Of a DNA stretch of 64,000 nt, positions 62,401 to 64,000 are shown in pieces. Made by a program: the position numbers and the translations under genes. Origin of the DNA: Argentina anserina (lineage: Eukaryota > Streptophyta > Magnoliopsida > Rosales > Rosaceae); assembly GCF_933775445.1 (NCBI RefSeq), contig NW_026089442.1:248001-312000 (forward strand), given 5' to 3'. The notes beneath the pieces were generated by a model, which searched no databases, was not told the origin of the DNA, and worked only from the letters and a program-made list of their open reading frames with translations. The first letter of the stretch is position 1; each line of letters starts with the position of its first letter.

Positions 62401-63717
62401 TTTTATCGTTTAAGTATGTTTACTATTGCACATTGAGTATCTTTTCAATTCTCGTTTGAGTATGTTTCTGTATGGCTTTCTGATGCCAGTTTCTCTTGAA
62501 TTTGAGAGTGTTTCCAGTGTGGGCGTGTGTTTCTTTCAAACTGAGTATCTTTCTATCGTTTGAGTATGTTTACTATTGCACTTTGAGTATTTTTTCAATT
62601 CTCGTTTGAGTATCATTCTGTAAGCCTTTCTGATGCGAGTTTTTCTTGAATTTCAGAGTGTTTCCAGTGTGGGCGTGTGTTTCTTTCAAACTGAGTATCT
62701 TTCTATCGTTTGAGTATGTTTACTATTGCACTTTGAGTATCTTTTCAATTCTCGTTTGAGTATCATTCTGTAAGCCTTTCTGATGCGAGTTTTTCTTGAA
62801 TTTCAGAGTGTTTCCAGTGTGGGCGTGTGTTTCTTTCAAACTGAGTATCTTTCTATCGTTTGAGTATGTTTACTATTGCACTTTGAGTATCTTTTCAATT
62901 CTCGTTTGAGTATCTTTCTGAACGGCTTTCGATGCGAGTTTTTCTTGAATTTGAGAGTGTTTCCAGTGTGGGCGTGTGTTTCTTTCAAACTGAGTATCTT
63001 TCTATCGTTTGAGTATGTTTACTATTGCACTTTGAGTATCTTTTCAATTCTCGTTTGAGTATCATTCTGTAAGCCTTTCTGATGCGAGTTTTTCTTATAT
63101 TTGAGAGTTTTTCCAATGTGGGCGTGTGTTTCTTTCAAACTGAGTATCTTTCTATCGTTTGAGTATGTTTACTATTGCACTTTGAGTATCTTTTTCAATT
63201 CTCGTTTGAGTATCATTCTGTAAGCCTTTCTGATGCGAGTTTTTCTTGAATTTCAGAGTGTTTCCAGTGTGGGCGTGTGTTTCTTTCAAACTGAGTATCT
63301 TTCTATCGTTTGAGTATGTTTACTATTGCACTTTGAGTATCTTTTCAATTCTCGTTTGAGTATCATTCTGTAAGCCTTTCTGATGCGAGTTTTTCTTGAA
63401 TTTGAGAGTGTTTCCAGTGTGGGCGTGTGTTTCTTTCAAACTGAGTATCTTTCTATCGTTTGAGTATGTTTACTAGTGCACTTTGAGTATCTTTTCAATT
63501 CTCGTTTGAGTATGTTTCTGTAAGGCTTTCTGATGCTAGTTTCTCTTGAATTTCAGAGTGTTTCCAGTGTGGGCGTGTGTTTCTTTCAAACTGAGTATCT
63601 TTTTATCGTTTGAGTATGTTTACTATTGCACTTTGAGTATCTTTTCAATTCTCGTTTGAGTATCATTCTGTAAGCCTTTATGATGCGAGTTTCTCTTGAA
63701 TTTGAGAGTGTTTCCAG
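58600..63717 (+). repeat. 17-monomer tandem duplication, offset 2547 bp
   Basis: Copy one is about 58600-61146 and copy two 61147-63717. Markers at exactly 2547 bp are GCACTTCGAG (58684 and 61231), CGTTTTAG (58969 and 61516), TTTTTCCAATG (60561 and 63108), the one-base insertion ATCTTTTTCAATT (60641 and 63188) and TTATGATGCG (61131 and 63678). In the middle the offset falls to 2397 bp (59731 and 62128; 59880 and 62277): copy two lost one monomer near 61874 and has one extra near 62600. The shared insertion shows that an indel can be inherited through duplication. Confidence 0.9.
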
Positions 63718-64000
63718 TGTCGGCGTGTGTTTCTTTCAAACTGAGTATCTTTTTATCGTTTGAGTATGTTTACTAATGCACTTTGAGTATCTTTTCAATT
63801 CTCGTTTGAGTATCATTCTGTAAGCCTTTCTGATGTGAGTTTTTCTTATATTTGAGAGTGCTTCCAGTGTGGGCGTCTGTTTCTTTCAAACTGAGTATCT
63901 TTGTATCGTTTGAGTATGTTTACTATTGCACTTTGAGTATCTTTTCAATTCTCGTTTGAGTATCATTCTGTAAGCCTTTCTGATGCGAGTTTTTCTTATA
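63718..64000 (+). repeat. Array continues past the window end
   Basis: After the 17-mer copy ends, a GTCGGCG monomer (63719) is followed by a GATGTGAG unit and the GTGCTTCC/GGGCGTCTG/CTTTGTATCG monomer, the same order as at 32690-32880 and 42439-42630. The last monomer is cut by the window end inside CTTATA, so the array has no edge here. Confidence 0.9.

Larger units (their letters stand above)
1..64000 (+). repeat. Satellite DNA array, 150-bp monomer, about 427 head-to-tail copies
   Basis: The sequence repeats with a period of 150 bp from the first base to the last; the start motif TGTTTCCAG recurs at 1, 151, 301, 451, 601 and then at a shifted register after each 149-bp unit. All copies lie in the same orientation. 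No unique sequence, transposon, tRNA, rRNA or gene interrupts it, and both window ends fall inside the array, so the true array is longer. Copies differ by a few substitutions each, which implies recent homogenisation by unequal exchange or conversion. Satellites of this monomer size and organisation are typical of eukaryotic centromeric or heterochromatic DNA; that placement is inference. The family and organism are not recognised. Confidence 0.98.

Noticed and set aside
1..64000. CRISPR array
   Set aside because: The repeats are 150 bp with no unique spacers, the variation is shared between copies, and there are no cas genes.
1..64000. CENP-B box
   Set aside because: No monomer type matches the TTCGnnnnAnnCGGG core on either strand. 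TTTCGATGCGAG in the 149-bp type shares only the TTCG.
1..64000. A long repetitive protein gene (150 is divisible by three)
   Set aside because: All three forward and all three reverse frames of the monomer contain at least one stop, so no frame is open across copies.
1..64000. Transposon or retroelement insertions, tRNA or rRNA genes
   Set aside because: Every stretch read fits the 150-bp monomer register; no terminal repeats, target-site duplications, poly-A tails or RNA gene sequences interrupt it.
1..64000. Inverted segments of the array
   Set aside because: The forward-strand motifs TGAGTAT and GTGTGGGCG continue in the same orientation throughout; no switch point was found.
1..64000. 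Bacterial or phage origin
   Set aside because: A 64-kb gene-free tandem array of nucleosome-length monomers with higher-order structure is not known from bacteria or phages; eukaryotic satellite DNA explains it fully.

Overview
The whole 64 kb window is one uninterrupted tandem satellite DNA array. I see no gene, RNA gene, transposon or unique-sequence island on either strand. The unit is a 150-bp monomer (about 36% G+C), repeated head to tail about 427 times, always in the same orientation, and running off both ends of the window. The + strand of the monomer is strongly T-rich (by my count of the first unit: 69 T, 27 A, 31 G, 23 C). A nucleosome-sized monomer, tens of kilobases of array and nested higher-order repeats point to a eukaryotic centromeric, pericentromeric or other heterochromatic satellite. 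I do not recognise the family and cannot name the organism.

The monomer appears to be built from degenerate subunits of about 23 bp, each starting near TGAGTAT. Many linked variants lie between monomer positions 104 and 146, counting from the TGTTTCCAG start. They define recurring types: a common CATTC/TAAGCC/GCGAG type, GTTTC/TAAGGC types, CTTTC or GTTTC/ATAAGG types, a TATATTT type, and a 149-bp type with GAACGG and a one-base deletion giving TTTCGATG. About 64 monomers are of the 149-bp type. Hybrid monomers show exchange between types.

Private point mutations and the 149-bp units allow exact register-to-register dating of duplications. From left to right: a 7-mer duplication (310-2040), an 8-mer (3340-5730), a 16-mer offset (5230-8568), a 4-mer (6505-7740), a 17-mer (7531-12270), a 23-mer (15540-21380) overlapping a 6-mer (17370-18985), a 901-bp duplication (22370-23858), a 12-mer (23790-27230), a 16/17-mer mosaic (30000-33612), 6-mer and 5-mer offsets (32700-34360), 5-mer/4-mer copies (34930-37340), an indel-rich stretch (35985-43770), a 19-mer offset (44900-49406), a three-copy 16/17-mer higher-order repeat (48640-56230), 5-mer and 7-mer steps (56790-59440) and a full 17-mer duplication (58600-63717). 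Long-range copies at offsets of 8840 bp and about 13.2-13.8 kb tie distant parts together. Offsets of 2397-2399 and 2547-2548 bp recur in four or more places.

No protein-coding system is present. Every frame of the monomer contains a stop, and the short open frames of about 60 codons are by-products of the 149-bp variant. The points most worth following are the recurrent 16/17-monomer amplification unit, the 149-bp variant and its undeleted 150-bp relative, the subunit structure of the monomer, and the dense cluster of small indels around 36-44 kb, which may be an assembly-quality problem.
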